Assembly (NCBI GenBank): GCA_030407005.1
Contig: JAUDYN010000006.1
Span: 1,178,001 to 1,242,000, forward strand
Length of the DNA: 64,000 nucleotides
Direction: 5' to 3'
Source of the DNA: Desarmillaria ectypa
Taxonomy: Eukaryota; Basidiomycota; Agaricomycetes; Agaricales; Physalacriaceae
The translations under genes and the position numbers were made by a program. Within the stretch, counting starts at the first letter, position 1; each line of letters opens with the position of its first letter. Below the pieces are notes generated by a model that had not been told where the DNA came from, did no database searches, and saw only the letters and a list, made by a program, of their open reading frames with translations. Below are positions 50,015 through 63,447 of the stretch, one piece after another.

Positions 50015-50182
50015 TTCTTGAGCAGGAAGGTGGTCGCGTCGGTGGGGAAAGAAAGTCTTTGTTTGGCTGACACTTCGATGATAAATAGACGGAATTGATG
50101 ACGAAGTCTAGCAACGGAAGCCTCTGCAAGGTTCGTTTCGTACATATCTTCCGTTGCATTGTACTCATATTTTTCTGGAGCC
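50015..50182. promoter_or_regulatory. Shared cct8/SDR divergent promoter
   Basis: 168 bp lie between the ATG of cct8 (50014, minus) and the ATG of the SDR gene (50183, plus). No TATA box is visible. A minus-strand open frame through this interval is a by-product of lacking stops and not part of cct8. Confidence 0.5.
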
Positions 50183-51696
50183 ATGGTCCTAGGCATCCTC
50201 GACGCGGCAATTAGCTCTTCGTACTTTCCTAAAAATTATGTACCACACATCGCCGCCGCCACCACATCCCTGGTCTTCATCCGTGCTTTTTCTCAAGGGC
50301 GTACTACGAACCGTGACCGGGACCTTCACGCGAGGATAATATTGGTGACGGTACGTTGTGGTCGTATCCTTCGAATAATATATGCATACTTTGAATAGGG
50401 AGGATTTACGTCGTTGGGCTTGACACTTATGCAGTCACTAGCTCAACGAGGAGCCCACATCATTGCTCTGACCTCAGAATCAGTAGAATCCGCAGAGGTT
50501 ACCATTATCATCGAACTGCTACGGACGTCAACTTCCAACGAGAATATCTATGCAGAGCAGTGCGACCTGTCTTCTCCCTCATCCATCCATGCGTTCTGTA
50601 CTCGTTTCATGGCAGGGCAAGACCAGCGGCTAGACGTGCTACTCTTCGCTCATGAATATCAGCATTTGGGCTCATTTGAATTTCTATCCCCGCCTACCGC
50701 TAAATTACAGAAGGAACGCGAAACAAGATCACTAGCGACATTCCTTCTGATTACCTTGCTCCTTCCTGCACTTCTAGTCGCACCCGTGGAACGAGACATT
50801 CGCATACTTAATATCATCAATCGGTTCTACGCTGCTGCCGCAAACAACACATTTTCCCCCCCCTTCTCGTATTCCGCGTCAGAACCTCCAAGCGCCCCAA
50901 AATCAATATTTCTTGCCGAGGGTACGCGTGCTTTGAAGACTTGCATTCTCACGCGCCATATTCAGCGGATTTTGGATGCTCTTCCGTCCGCGCAAGTTCC
51001 CAAGACAGATGCCAATAACAGTTCAATACCAGTAATTGACGCCAAGGCTCAGAAATCGAATATCGTTGCTATTAGCGTGTCTCCTGGCATCAGTAGAGTG
51101 GATACTATCGCGCCTCTTCTTCATGCCGATTGGACGGGAAGGTTTGGCTGGTCTTACCTGGGAATTGTCTTGTGAGTGATTCTACAGGGTTTCTGCCTCC
51201 GCTAACCTGAGCAAGGTATCTCCTGTTTCAACCAATACTTCGTCTTATTTTCAAGTCACCAATATCCGCTGTACAATCTGTTTTGCATGCCTTATTCATT
51301 CCGACGCCTTTCAAGATTATCCTACGGGCAAAGGAGCCTAAAGACAAATCCGATTCGGTGATTGAAAACTCGGTCATAGAGATGCCTGAGGAGGTACTCA
51401 AGCCAGGAGCTTTGTATGCTGAGTGTGCCGTTGTGCCGCTCAAGGTGCCAACCATAGACTATCCACTGCCGCCCGCCAAAGAACAGAGCTCTAAGGGAAA
51501 GGGAAAGGGTAAGCCCGAGGAGGAAATGATGGAGCTCCCTGATGACGGGGAACTCGGAGGAGAGGCAACAGGTAGAGCCGTGTGGGAGGCCTATGAGGCA
51601 GCAGTCAAGGTATGGCAAGAAGCTGAACCTAAGAAACCAGTAGAGCAAGAGAAGCCTGGCAGTGGAGTCGCCGAAGTGGAGACAGAGGGTCGTTGA
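50183..51696 (+). CDS. Membrane-associated short-chain dehydrogenase/reductase-like protein
   Basis: Exons 50183-50350, 50399-51171 and 51216-51696 give 473 residues. The N-terminus has a hydrophobic anchor region followed by I-I-L-V-T-G-G-F-T-S-L-G, a Rossmann dinucleotide-binding turn in the SDR pattern. Next are A-L-T-S-E-S, C-D-L-S-S-P-S-S-I and V-L-L-F-A-H-E, where the usual N-N-A-G motif is replaced. A classical Y-x-x-x-K catalytic pair is not evident; the region before I-V-A-I-S-V-S-P-G-I lacks a clear Tyr, so catalytic activity is uncertain. After a helix (L-L-F-Q-P-I-L-R-L-I-F-K), the C-terminal 100 residues are charged, with K-G-K-G-K-G-K and acidic runs. Related fungal proteins are annotated as uncharacterised SDRs. 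Substrate unknown. Confidence 0.75.
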
Positions 51697-51963
51697 TCAC
51701 ACAGACTGTTTCGGATATTTATTCTACTCGATGTTAAACCTTATGGGCGCATGTAGGCGCAATATACGAGCATGTCACGCATAACATTGCTGTCACAGCA
51801 AGTGTGGCCGAGAAACCGAATCTATTGGCTAGTACTGTCGTATCACGTCCCTCCATTTTCCATTTCCTCCTCTGTACCCCGGGGTTGATTAATCTAATCC
51901 TCAAAAGGCTTTTGTAACATCAGTTCGACTCCAACAGAATTTTAGCTGGTCGCTATCGTTGGG

Positions 51964-54900
51964 ATGTCTACCGAAGATGGTGCCACAATTGAGGATATCC
52001 AAGAGGTATGTTTTCTCCCGCCAAACTCCGGATTCAATCATTTATTAAGACACGACATTAGACGAAAATTACAGAAGAGCATGGTGAGATGTATGTATTC
52101 CAGTGGATAGCGTCAACAGAGAAGAAAATTGCGGAGGCATCTCCAGTACGTCGTCAATTCATCCTGCCCTGTAGTATACTTATTTCTCTGCAGTCCACTC
52201 TCAAGGCAAAGCAAGCAGATATAGAAGCCACGCTGGTGAAAATCATCACTGCCCCAAACCCTTTCCCTGTCCCAGGACGCGCCATCCGGAATGTTGTAGC
52301 ACGATGTCTCGTTTCTCTGTACACCCGGTCAGAGACGCGGACGCTATTCGACACCATTCAGGCCTTCCTCAAGATTGTCGGTGACTCAAAGACGGCAGAT
52401 AGAGATCCTCATCGGATGTGCGTGTTGCTTGTATAGTTCCTATGATTGAAGGACTCACCTCAGGAAAACAGAGCCGCGCTGTACTGCGTCGGCGAAGTGA
52501 TGTTCGCTTTTGGATCACAGGTGCGTATGTGGTTGCTTTTAGATGATACTATGCTGAAATTCTGGACCTAGTTCATGTCTTTCATGGCCGAAATCGCAAC
52601 AGTGACGTTGCGCCTATCGAAATCTTCTTCTAATGTCGGTTTGCTCGAGTGTATACTTATCTGCTGCTCAACATACGCTTCTCTAGTCTCCATTGCTGCG
52701 CTACCACGCTATCTTGGCACTTCGGAAATCTCTTTCCTCTGCGAAGAGAGCGGTTGCAGACAATACAGTCAAGGACATCATCAAGCAGATGAGGTCTGCC
52801 TTGACTGATAAGTGCCATCCCGTTCAGAGGGCATCTGCAGAGGTCGGGTGGTCCTTCTCCCCTCTTTGTTGATGGCCGACTTGACGTCACCATTATTAGG
52901 TACTCATTGTGATGTATTCCGGCGATAATCACCCTTCCACAAGCGACATCGACTCCATCATCACTCTCAGTGTCCGGAGTCTTGAGCACGCGGATCATGT
53001 TACCCGGCGCTCTCTTTCCCAGCTGGTCGGGCACCTGTTGGCTTCCACTCAGACTCCAAGGGCCGTCCCAAGTTCTGAACCACCCATTAAGAAAAGCGGA
53101 GCCGAACTTTTGGACACTGATTCCACAACAGCAGGCCACGCTGCTGCGTCTGAAGTGACGAAACCCCTTCTCACCCCGACGGAAATGCTATTGCACCTCT
53201 CGACGCAATATAATAAACCGAACCTCTCTCGCAAGTGCCGCATAGTACTGTTTGATTTTTACGCAGCACTTTTCATAAAGCTCGGAGGCGCCTTCACTGA
53301 GACCAACTATTCCTTGATCGTTTCCCATCTCATGACGGAGATTGTCTCGAGCCTACGGAGTGGAAGCAGTCGCTATGAGGTCTTATTAGTTCGTCGATTA
53401 GTCGAAATATTGTTGAGAGATCTAATCGGTGTTCGTATGTTGAGCGAGCAAGGACAGATAGGCGCTATCCAGGAGCTAGCTAGTTCTTACCTTAAACGAT
53501 GGCCCGCCTTGATGCCGGGTCAGACAGCGCCTTCTTCTACTGTTCTAGCTATTGTCTTGCGGGAGGTGGCTGGATTATTGCAGCAACTTGGGAACGCCCC
53601 GCCTCCAGTGCAGGTGTGCTCTTCTCTTCCCTTTTTCTGACCTTGATATCAATTCTTTGCGATGACAGGATGCAGTAGCAGAGCCTTTGGTGACATTACT
53701 TGCCCATCCGAGCTACACAATCAGGGTAAATGCTTCATGGACTCTTCGGTGCTTCTGTTCGTCAACACCTCTACGATTGCCGAAGACGATCATTACCGTC
53801 TTCGAGCTATTGCAAAGAGACATGATCACCATCCTTTCTCCGGCAGCTCCTTCTGACATTAACCTGCGATCACTTGGGCACGCATACGGTCTGTCGGCAC
53901 TAGTGTCAATCATACCCGAGCGCCCGTTGTACGTGTCTTACGATGTTAGCGCCAAGGTCCTGGACATGGCCATTCAATTGCTCAAGCATTCAGCCGAACA
54001 TGATGTCAAGATTGCAGGTATCGAGGTGGAAGTTGCATGGACTCTGATAGCATCTTTGATGTCTCTTGGACCCAATTTTGTCCGAGCTCATCTTCAGCAG
54101 TTGCTAGTCCTTTGGCGGAACGCACTTCCTAAGCCAACCAGTAAGGATGTCGTGGACAACACTACACGACCCCTAGAGGAGTGGATGTTTCTCTTTCATT
54201 TGCGTGAAAGTGCCCTCAGTGCCATTCTGTCGTTCTTGAAGCACAACTCCACGACTCTGGTAACCTTGGATGTCGGGCGTCGGATTGCGATGGTCCTGAG
54301 CAATGCCCTGTTGTTTGCGAATAATTTCATAAATCAGAAAGTCGACGACGGGACCGATACTCAAATCCCTGGCCCCCAACCCAAGGGATTGACACTAAAG
54401 GAAAGGGAAGCTTTGCTGCGACGGCGTGTGTACGAATGTTTCACCGTTCTGGGCTTCTCAAATATTCCAGAGGCCACACAAACGACTCTCCTCCAATCGG
54501 CTGTCATGTTGTTCGCAAGTGCAGACGGATATGCGGGATCGTCTGTTCAGGCAGCCATAGCGTCATCTTCAGGTACCTTTACCTCGGTCTGGAACAGTGT
54601 AGATGGATATGCGTACGGCGTGACGTTTACCGAGATAGTAGACCATGGCGACCTTGGCGCACATAGTGATTCTTCAACCGAAGGAAAGGATCAGCTGAAT
54701 CGAGATTCTATTGAAGCCTCAATCGACTCTTTGGTGAGGAAATGTCTATCCGTGGAATCCGTTATTTTGCTCATATGGCCCCTAAGCTTCGCAAACCGAT
54801 CTTTGGCGCGCGCGAACACGACAAATTGACTTTATGCCGCACACGAATAGCAGGCGAAGCTGAACAAGAACCACCGCCTCCAGCCACGGCAATTGTGGAT

Positions 54901-57900
54901 GCAGCCATTGACCTCTTTTCTCGGCTGTTACCGCTCCAGGACACGGCATCTACTACACGGGCAATCACGCAGCTGCTTGAGGCTGTTCGTTCTCCCAGAC
55001 TGGAGAAAAACACAGGTCGTAAGGCCGCTGTCACAGTCAACGCCACAATTGCTTTGGCGCTTGCATTACGGAACGCGACGACGTCTCACTACCGCCAGGC
55101 TCGAGACACTTTGGGTAGTGGCCAAGTGACAACGCTGTTGTCTCCATTTTTGAAGGTAACCTCCACTGCTAATTAACTGACCAAGAAATCTAACTGTCTT
55201 TAGGATACTCTGGTAGATGGGGACTATGTCCTGCGTTCAGCCACCAGTGAATGCATAGGTCGTTTGGCAAGCTTGGGAGGTACCAACTTCCTCACGAATC
55301 AGATAAAGCAGCTAGTGGATCAGGTCGTCAGCAACCGAGATCCACACGCCCGTGCCGGTTGTGCCCTTACTTTCGGTGCTGTATACACTCACGTAGGAGG
55401 TCTCGCTGCCGGCCCTCTGTTAAAGACAACTGTGAACGTTCTCATGTCTCTCAGCAATGATCCTCATCCTCTGGTTCACTTCTGGGCACTGAACGCGCTG
55501 GCACGAGTTATAAATGCCGCTAGTTTGGCATATGCGCCGTTCGTGTCGAGTACTCTGGGAATGCTTCTCAAAATTTATCTGATGGATTCCCATGAGTGTG
55601 AAGGTAGTTCACTCCCTAATGCCAACCTCAGCGGTGACTACCCGGCTTATCCAGTGGTCTGTCAGATCATTGACGCCGTTATTACCGTCCTCGGCCCTGA
55701 TATACAAGAATCTTCTAAGACCAGAACCCTTGTTCTTAACCTGGTACACGAGTTCTCTTTGGAAGTGGACGAAGGCATTCGGGTCGAAGCTATAAAATGC
55801 TTCCAACATTTCCTGATGTTCGCTCCCGAACATGTCGATATACCCGATTTAGTCAATCATTTCCGCGGCTACCTATCTTCAACATGTCGACCGTTGAAGG
55901 TCGCGTCGATTAATGCGCTTTATCAACTTGTACAGAAGGATGCTCTAGCCATGTCCAAGCTTGGTGGAGACCAGCTGGTGGAGAATCTCTTCAGCATGCT
56001 TGATGACGATGCATCTGTCGAAGGCGTTCGAAGTGTCATTACAAGCTGGCTCCATCAAACGGTCGTCTACAATCCATCCGCATGGATTGACCTTTGCCAG
56101 CGGATTATGTCTCGAACAACAGCGTCTCAGCAGGTGGCTGATGCTGCGACACGACAAAATATGCGAGACGATGAGGGTGAATCGTTAAGTGTGGGTATAA
56201 CGCAAGACGGAGGCGACGGCGTGCACGCACATCTTACGTCACGTTGGAGGACCCAATTGTTTGCTCTTCAATGTTTGCATCAGATATGTTCCATTGTTGC
56301 CGAAAGCGGAAGAAAGGAGCATGTAGATGTTATATTCGCTCGCGCTCAGGGAATACCGACCTCTGGCCTCCTGATCTCTCGGGTAACAGATTTAATCAAA
56401 ATGGCCTTCACTGCATCTACAGCATATGTAACTGAACTACGGATGGAAGGACTTGTTGTCCTGCGTGATGTTATTCAGGTGCGTCGACATTTTGGTATGA
56501 CATCTATGTGCTGAAAGTGAGTCAGATTTTCGCGACATCTCCCGACCCTGCATTTGAGGACTCGCTTCTTTTGGAGCAACACCAAGCGCCTATTACTGCT
56601 GCACTGACACCGGCGTTTTCCGCAGATTCGACACCAGAGATTCTAGCCTCTGCAGTTCAGGCTTGCGCAGTGTTCGTTGGATGTGGTGTAGTGAAGGATG
56701 TTAATCGAATGGGCCGTATCCTGAAGTTGCTTACAACTGCTCTCGAACAGTCGAAAGGTCAAGCATGTCCACAAACTGTTTTTCTTTAGCTTCTGACTTC
56801 AGCTTCCTCTGTACAGATTCGGGGATGGTGAAGCTTGGAGAAACCGCAGAACTAAGTCCTAACGCTTCTGCTATGCTGAGAATATCAACAGTATCCGCAT
56901 GGGCTGGGCTTGAAGTCTCTAGTACTCGGCAGTCCTACCTCAAGAACGTTGTAGACCCTTATCGAGCATCCCTTGCGACGTTGTGGGTGGTCTCTCTTCG
57001 AGATTACGCCAGCATCAGGATCGACTCGGAGTTCCTTCATGATACTTCTGTCGCATTGGACTCCACTTACTCAAGTCTAGGGAAGGAGGTACTATTGCCG
57101 GTGCGTCCACTCATATTGAAATTCATTTGACGCTGAAGTGCAAACGTATAAAGTACTACGCCCAATCCTGGTCTCTTATACTCCAAGCTGTAGCTACTGC
57201 AATGCAAGCAAATGATCCGCATATTCTTACTGCTATGCACGGCGGTGAAGGTGGTGATGCCGGACTTGCCACCGTAAATGGCAACGGTCATGAAGAACCT
57301 TCCGCTATGTTCTTCGTCATATTCGGATTGGCGTATGAGGCGCTCGTGTCCTCCGCTGATTCTAATTCAATGAGTTCTACTCAGCAATCCACAGTCCTAA
57401 GTGCACTAATGGCTCTGAAGTGCCTCGTTCTACCACAGTATGCCGGCAAGGCCATAATGGAGTCAACAATCTTCGATGAATTCATCGCCGTCTGTTATCG
57501 CATGGCTATGACTGAGACCGCATATATACAAACGCATCTTGTCGAAGTACTTTCCGTCCTTGCCCTTTCGCAAAAAGCCCCGGCCGACAGGTAAGAAGTC
57601 ACCATACTTGGTATACTTTTGCATTAACACGATGGTATGGCCTCAGTTCACTTGACACCCTCTCTGCAAACTCTCCGAAAGCTCACTGTTTGAGAACATG
57701 CGCTTATATACTTAGGCATACAACGTCTGCTTCCCAGGGTCCTATCATCCGTAGGTTATCTGTTGAAAGTACTATGAAAAGTAGGCTTGAATGCTCTCGC
57801 AGAAGGGGATGTTGCAGATCGCATAAAGATGATAACTGCCTGTTTCTCCGCCTTTGGAAACATTGCAGCATCCCTAAATACATCTCAGCGAGAAGATATA

Positions 57901-58958
57901 CGCGGTGTGGCCATCCTTCTTTATAGTGGTATGTTTAATCGCCTACTCTCTCCTATGAAAAGACAACGGAATGCAATGATTTCAGAAATGCTCAAGGATG
58001 AATCGTCTGAAATCGACTTTGTTGGCCCTACCCTTCCCTGTCTAAAGGCGTTGCTGGATCTTCCTATTTCAACGGCACGGGACTCGAGGGATCGATATTG
58101 TCGCCTGGGGCATGGGCTCATCTCGGCTTGTTTGCTCAACATCGATGGCGTGAGGTAGGTGCCTCAGGACACATGCCTCAATCTATCATTTAACATCTCC
58201 ATAGAGGACGGCAAGGGTTCATATCGACCAAGAAAGTCAAGAACAACCTATTAGCGACTGTACTCATATTAACCGTGATGCCACCGACTGTCAAAGTTGG
58301 GCGAGCGGTTCTGGAACATGCTTGTTTTTTGATTTCTCAGAAGCTACTCGATGCTGACGAAGTAAGAATGCATGTTATCATGGAGTGCAATCTAATGTCG
58401 TGCATCAGGCGTCCTTGACCGCTGCTCATTGTGCCAAGACTCTGATGATCGCATCCACCTCGGGAAACCCTGTACTTTGTCAGTGCGCAAAACTTTTGGT
58501 TCCTAGTCTGATAGAATACATCGCCAAAATGGCGCCTTTCGCAAGTGACGGGTCAATTACGGAGTCTCATGCTGCGGCTATCGGCGAGGTCTGGAAAGCC
58601 TTCTCATCCTTCTTCGCCTCTGTTGCAGAAGAGCATCGTATGTCTCCTACTGGTATATGGTGTGCAAGTGTTTGATCATGCTCCAGGTTCGCGATTATTG
58701 GGTGTCATACTACCTACAATCACTCTCCTCCTCACAAACACGGAAGTACCACCTTCATCAGTCGTTACACAGAGTATTGCACAACTCCTGTCATATGCGA
58801 CATCCTCTCCAGCGGCCTTCAAGGAGGCGGCAGGGAAGCTGGAACCGTCATCTCGGGAGCTATTAGAACAGTCAGTGCGCCGCGCAATTGGCGGTAATGC
58901 CTCATCAGCAAGCGGAGCTAATGCTGCCAAACCCCAAATATCACTACGATCTTTTTAA
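51964..58958 (+). CDS. laa1: HEAT-repeat protein of the Laa1/HEATR5 family
   Basis: A very large (about 2,000 residues) alpha-solenoid protein on the plus strand, start at 51964 (MSTEDGATIEDIQE). Exons are long, with big ones at 52900-53625, 53670-54735 and 55204-56478. The text is typical of HEATR5/Laa1: P-V-P-G-R-A-I-R-N-V-V-A-R-C-L, H-P-S-Y-T-I-R-V-N-A-S-W-T-L-R-C-F, D-P-H-A-R-A-G-C-A-L-T-F-G-A-V-Y, and P-L-V-H-F-W-A-L-N-A-L-A-R. The C-terminus is low-complexity (S-S-A-S-G-A-N-A-A-K). In yeast Laa1 recruits the AP-1 clathrin adaptor to trans-Golgi and endosomal membranes; in animals HEATR5B does the same. Frame is kept across all introns I tested, so it appears intact. Exact exon borders after 56500 need transcript data. 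Confidence 0.88.
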
Positions 58959-59157
58959 GCGGAGAGCTGTACCAAGTCACAGTGATGTATCGCTAGTTGT
59001 TCCTGGACATAATCAAGTTATAAGATACTTTATTTGCGTGCATTCGAGCTCAATGTTCAACAATAAGCGGCCCGTATGTCAGTGCCAATGATACGCATAT
59101 AGACAGACAACATATAGTAATGATGTCACAAGTAGGCTAGCCACATCGAAAGTACCG

Positions 59158-61423
59158 TCACCTGCGACGACGGAATAGGGCCCTGGCACCGACGGGCAGA
59201 ATAGTAATACCAGGTGACCATTCAAGAAGGATCCTTCTCTGCTCCTCCACGCCCTTGTCACGCAAATCGTGCGGTACCAAGATCTCATAGTTTCGAACAA
59301 TATTGGCAATGAGACAAAGACCCTCGGTCATAGCGAATCGCTGGCCGATACAGCTTCTGGGTCCACCAGCGAAAGCAAAAACTTCCCAATACCGTTGATG
59401 AATAAACACATCAACGAACTTGAATAAACACGTACAAGCATCGCGGGGCCAACGGTACGATTCAGTATCGATAAACCGCTCGGGCTTAAATTCCTCTACG
59501 TCCTCACCCCAATGAATCGCTACAGCTTCTTTTAGACAAATCGAGTATATGTTCCACAGGAAACTTACGATTCATATGTAGTCCGAAAATATCAATGATT
59601 ACAAGACTACCTTTTTCGATGGCAACAGGAAACTGTTCAACATTATAAGGTTTACCCTCTGGAGACTTCTGGAATCGACGAGCAGGGATGATGCTATTTG
59701 CCTGCACCAGCTTTCCCAGTCGAGCTATCGGGGGGAACAGGCGTAGTGTCTCTAGGAAGACACTATTGGTACATTCCTAATAGAACGTGTCAAGTCAATA
59801 AAATCACGAGGCGAAAGAAAAAGTACCAATGCAGCCACAGATTCCTTGTAGCGCTTCAAAGCAAGAAGATCAATGTAGTAAGGACATAGCACAATGGCGA
59901 AAAGCTTACGGGACCCGCGGCGCCTTCTGGCCAGAATCTGGATACCTCGTCATAGACTCTACGCTGAACGTCAGGGTACAACGCTAACAGGACCATGGCA
60001 AAACAAATTGTATGCGCAGTCGTTTCTTACAGAAGTTTGAGCTCTTGATATTTTCATTTATCAGGCACAGAAGGATACTCACCATGTCCTGCTAGAAGGA
60101 AAGTCTGAGGTGTAGTTGGCAACAGTGTTCGACAATACTGATGAGGGAAAGAGATATCCACCATTGTGTTGGACAACAGCTCATCGTCCGTCAGACGTTT
60201 ATAATTGAAGTCTACCTCTTCAAACATGTTGGCCTCAACCAAGTTACGCAACAACGCCGCATCCATGTCCGCCGCCTTACCACTGGCAACCCAGGCACGG
60301 GCGAGAGATATGACATCAAGCATGTGAAACTTCAGCGCCTCGAATGACTCCCTCGTTTCCTTGAGAGCGGGAGAGATTAAAGGAAGATACAACCAGTCAA
60401 AAAAGGCATAAATAAAATCTGGGATCAGAACTTTTGGGATGAGATGTGATACTGCCGAGGTCACGGCGGGCCGAAAAGCAATCTTGTGGCCAGGAGGAGG
60501 AACTGCTGCTGCATCTTCGCTCCAGGAAACTCGCCTTCCAAATCCCGCGGTAGAGATGACGAGAAGAGTGAACTATAAAAAAAGGATCATGAGTAAAGAT
60601 CACGTTTACAAACTCAAGATCCACCTGCGTGAGATCCTTTAGCAGGTCGACGGTGCATTCACGTGCAGTACCTGACATTCTGTTATCGATGTCAGCAAAC
60701 CATTCAGTTGCAATTCGCATGCTTTCGCTCCATACGAAAGCATTATTAGCCTAGGTTATGCTTAGCACATTTGTCCGACATTAATGCGGGCGCGCACCTC
60801 ATTAAACGCAGGCTTAGCAACTGCACGATGTCTTTTCCAAACAGCGCCTTCTGTACCAACCATATTCCGGCCATAGATATTGAGTGTCTCATACTAATCC
60901 ACATGTCAGCGGAAGTTTTATCGGAATCCTGCTAGGTAATCATGATGCTCACTGCTTCGACATCTTTAGTGAAAGTCTTTCTATCTGCGCTGACGATTCT
61001 GATGGCGTCGGCGTCAGATATCCAGAACGTGGGGATAGCGTCCCAGAAAACGACGGAACTCAGACATGTGGTTCCAAACTTGGCAAAGACTAGAGGGAAA
61101 TATATGTAAACGTCCACCTCGACTGGCTCAGTGAGGTACCTGAAAATTTGGCATAGTAATGCCCCACCCTGCCCTGCGTAGGAAAAAATGGTCCGGAAAC
61201 GATCGCAAGCGTCCTGAAAGGATTTATCCACAAGGTAGCTGCTCCGGGACAACGAGACCTGACAAGAGTGAGTGGCCACACTCAGACCAGAGTGATACAT
61301 GCACAACGCGCACCGTAAGTTATCCTTAATACGCGACGCGACTAGCCATTTACTCCCGAGGATTTTTAGCACCCAGAGAATCAAGAGCGCGAGGACTGCT
61401 GGGATGGAAGATATCGCGACCAT
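59158..61423 (-). CDS. Cytochrome P450 monooxygenase
   Basis: ER-bound heme-thiolate oxidase, substrate unknown. Read from the ATG at 61423 (MVAISSIPAVLALLILWVLK, membrane anchor; a GTG nine bases upstream is not used). Landmarks in order: W-K-R-H-R-A-V-A-K-P-A-F in the C-helix (about 60830), A-G-H-E-T-T-A-H-T in the I-helix (split by an intron near 60040), F-L-E-T-L-R-L-F-P-P for the E-x-x-R motif (about 59730), F-K-P-E-R-F (59480), and the heme loop F-A-G-G-P-R-S-C-I-G-Q-R-F-A (59335-59375) with its Cys. It ends R-R-R-R at 59158. About ten short introns interrupt it. It has the complete set of conserved motifs and looks functional. It converges with laa1 with 199 bp between stops. No other biosynthesis gene lies nearby, so it is not clearly part of a cluster. 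Confidence 0.93.
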
Positions 61424-62162
61424 GATAAACACCTACAAGGATTACCCGAGCCCCTCGTCATGAGGGGGGGAAAAAACAAGACCATCTTACTTGCTCCGTT
61501 TAGCTTCCATAGCTTCCATGATGTGATCCATTCAATAGGCTTTCGGCTTTGAGATGCGGAGGCTACCGGTGTGGCTGTGCATCTTTAATGAAATCCGATT
61601 TCATCGCTTCAAGCTTTGATACTGAAGCCTACGAAGGCAGAAAGGTGATTTAGAGCCGATGATATGGATGAAGAGCGCGACACATAACGCACAATATCTT
61701 GGTCCTCTGAAATACGACGCTACCATGGATACACATACCGAAGCGATTTTCTTTGATGCAGAACTTGAGAGAAAGTTCTTTTCCATGTGGCGTTTTTCTA
61801 GATTCAGTGAATCTCGTACACGGGCGCAGCGGTATGCAGTCACGCGATATATAAGGTAAAAAGAGATTTATTACACGGGCGTCATTCAAATTTGAGCTCA
61901 CCTTAGCGTGTCCGGTGTGCCTACCATGACGGTTGTCGTATGATTGCAGTTTTGAGACATGATTGGCGAGCGTCCCGTGTGGGAAAACCGTATATACAAA
62001 AGCCCTTATTGGTCTTCGCTTCAGAGACGCACTCTTAAGCCCCAAAGCGCTATTACCTTGGAGAATCTCTGAAAACATCTGTCGACCAGATTTGATTGAA
62101 TATAATTGAATTTGGAGAGACGAGAACAAGATATCGCACTGTAACAGAAAAAACGTTCCTGT
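61424..62162. other. P450 promoter side and NOSIP 3' flank
   Basis: About 740 bp. A 159-codon open frame on the minus strand (61650-62129) overlaps it but lacks a domain, has Ser/Arg/His-rich composition and does not continue into either neighbour. No TATA box, RNA or repeat is recognised. Confidence 0.4.
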
Positions 62163-63447
62163 TTAACCCTGAAAAGCAACACCCGTTTTCGATGATTCTG
62201 CGAGACCTCCGCCAGCGAATCCCGTTCCTAAATCAGTTACGCTTTAGCAAATTTGTTCTAGCTTGCGAATAACGGTAAAAGTTTTTACCTTCTCTTTTTA
62301 GTTCTATGACATCCTTCTCTGACAATTTGACATCGCAAGCGATACACTGGTGAGAAGGCCGTACCAACGATTCGGTGCATGTTTTGCAGACCACATGACC
62401 ACAGGATTTCATGACTAAAAAAAAGGTTTGACGCCCATAGACAGGACCAATGCGAATATACTTACGAAACATTAGCATGCTGTTTGACAAAATCTTTTTG
62501 CAGGACGGACACATTGGCTGGGATTCGTCATTCTTTCCAGCAGTCTCAGAGCCAGCAGATTTTGTCTTGGAATAGAAGATGAATTTGACTGGAATGAGAT
62601 TCTTCAACCTGCGAGCCGTCAGAAGGAAACAGCGAGAAGCGTACAATGACGCACGCAATTGGATGAGCAGGATTCCCACCCCGGCATGTAGTCTGGAGCT
62701 TCACGTCCTTGATGGTCTGAGGTGGCCCAACAGACGAATAGGTAGGCGTTAAAGATGGTAACCAGAAATCTGGTAGCTTGTTCCGTAGGGCTGCCGTCTG
62801 CTCTCGTTCTATCTGTTGCAGGGCTGCTTCTTCAGCTTCTTGGGCAAGGTTCTCGACCTTGGACGAGTCGAATGCGAATTTTCGCTTGGTTCCCCGGCCT
62901 AGTCTCATTATCGTCGGCTCGGAGAGACAGCAGACACGACTGAAGACTCACCGTCCTCCTTTGACTCCCCAGAAGACGTCGTCCCTGTCGTTGATACAGC
63001 CGCAAGTCCCAGCTGACCCTTTTCAAACTCCAGAATAACCCGCTCGCGGGCTGCTTGCCTAGCCCGCTCCTTTTCCTGCTCGGCCTCCTTCTTCATCATT
63101 TCCAGTTTCTCTTTCTGTCGTTTGATATCCTTTTTCTGTGTGACTACCAAGCATCAGCCCGGTTCAAAGATGGATCAAATATCGCGCTCACGGAGGTCAG
63201 TGTACACACATTCTTTGCAGAAAAGATGCCCTTCGTTGCACGACAGAGGCTCCCGAGCGCTGTTCAGGCATAGGGCACAGGAATCAAAGCGTCGCATAGA
63301 CTCATTTCCAAGGCGTTGCTGAAACACTCTCAGAAATGGGGAAAGGGTAGGATCCTGCCATACCTTTTTGGTCCCGTAGTCGAGTTTCTTATATTCTGCA
63401 TAGGAAAATATTGAAGATGCTGTATTGTTCTTGCTGTGTTTCGTCAT
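62163..63447 (-). CDS. NOSIP-type RING/U-box ubiquitin ligase
   Basis: Homologue of nitric oxide synthase-interacting protein, a nuclear E3 ligase with a split U-box in animals; in fungi linked to the spliceosome by family knowledge. Start at 63447 (MTKHSKNNTASSIFSYAEYK, the family N-terminus). The first RING half shows F-D-S-C-A-L-C-L and G-H-L-F-C-K-E-C (about 63200-63290). A Lys/Glu-rich coiled coil (K-K-D-I-K-R-Q-K-E-K-L-E) follows. The second half has M-C-P-S-C-K-K-I-L and S-C-G-H-V-V-C-K-T-C (62380-62520). The last intron (donor near 62290) was placed so the C-terminus becomes E-G-T-G-F-A-G-G-G-L-A-E, the conserved family ending, with a stop at 62163. Reading through the intron would give a non-conserved tail. 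Confidence 0.88.

Noticed and set aside
50005..50196. Upstream in-frame-looking start for cct8
   Set aside because: The family start (MSLKVPKSNNIQLF) is found at 50014; the longer frame is different in sequence and runs into the SDR start.
59158..61423. Secondary-metabolite gene cluster around the P450
   Set aside because: Neighbours are laa1 and a NOSIP homologue; no synthase, transferase or transporter is linked to it.
61650..62129. 159-codon minus-strand open frame
   Set aside because: No domain, odd Ser/His composition, not continuous with NOSIP or the P450.
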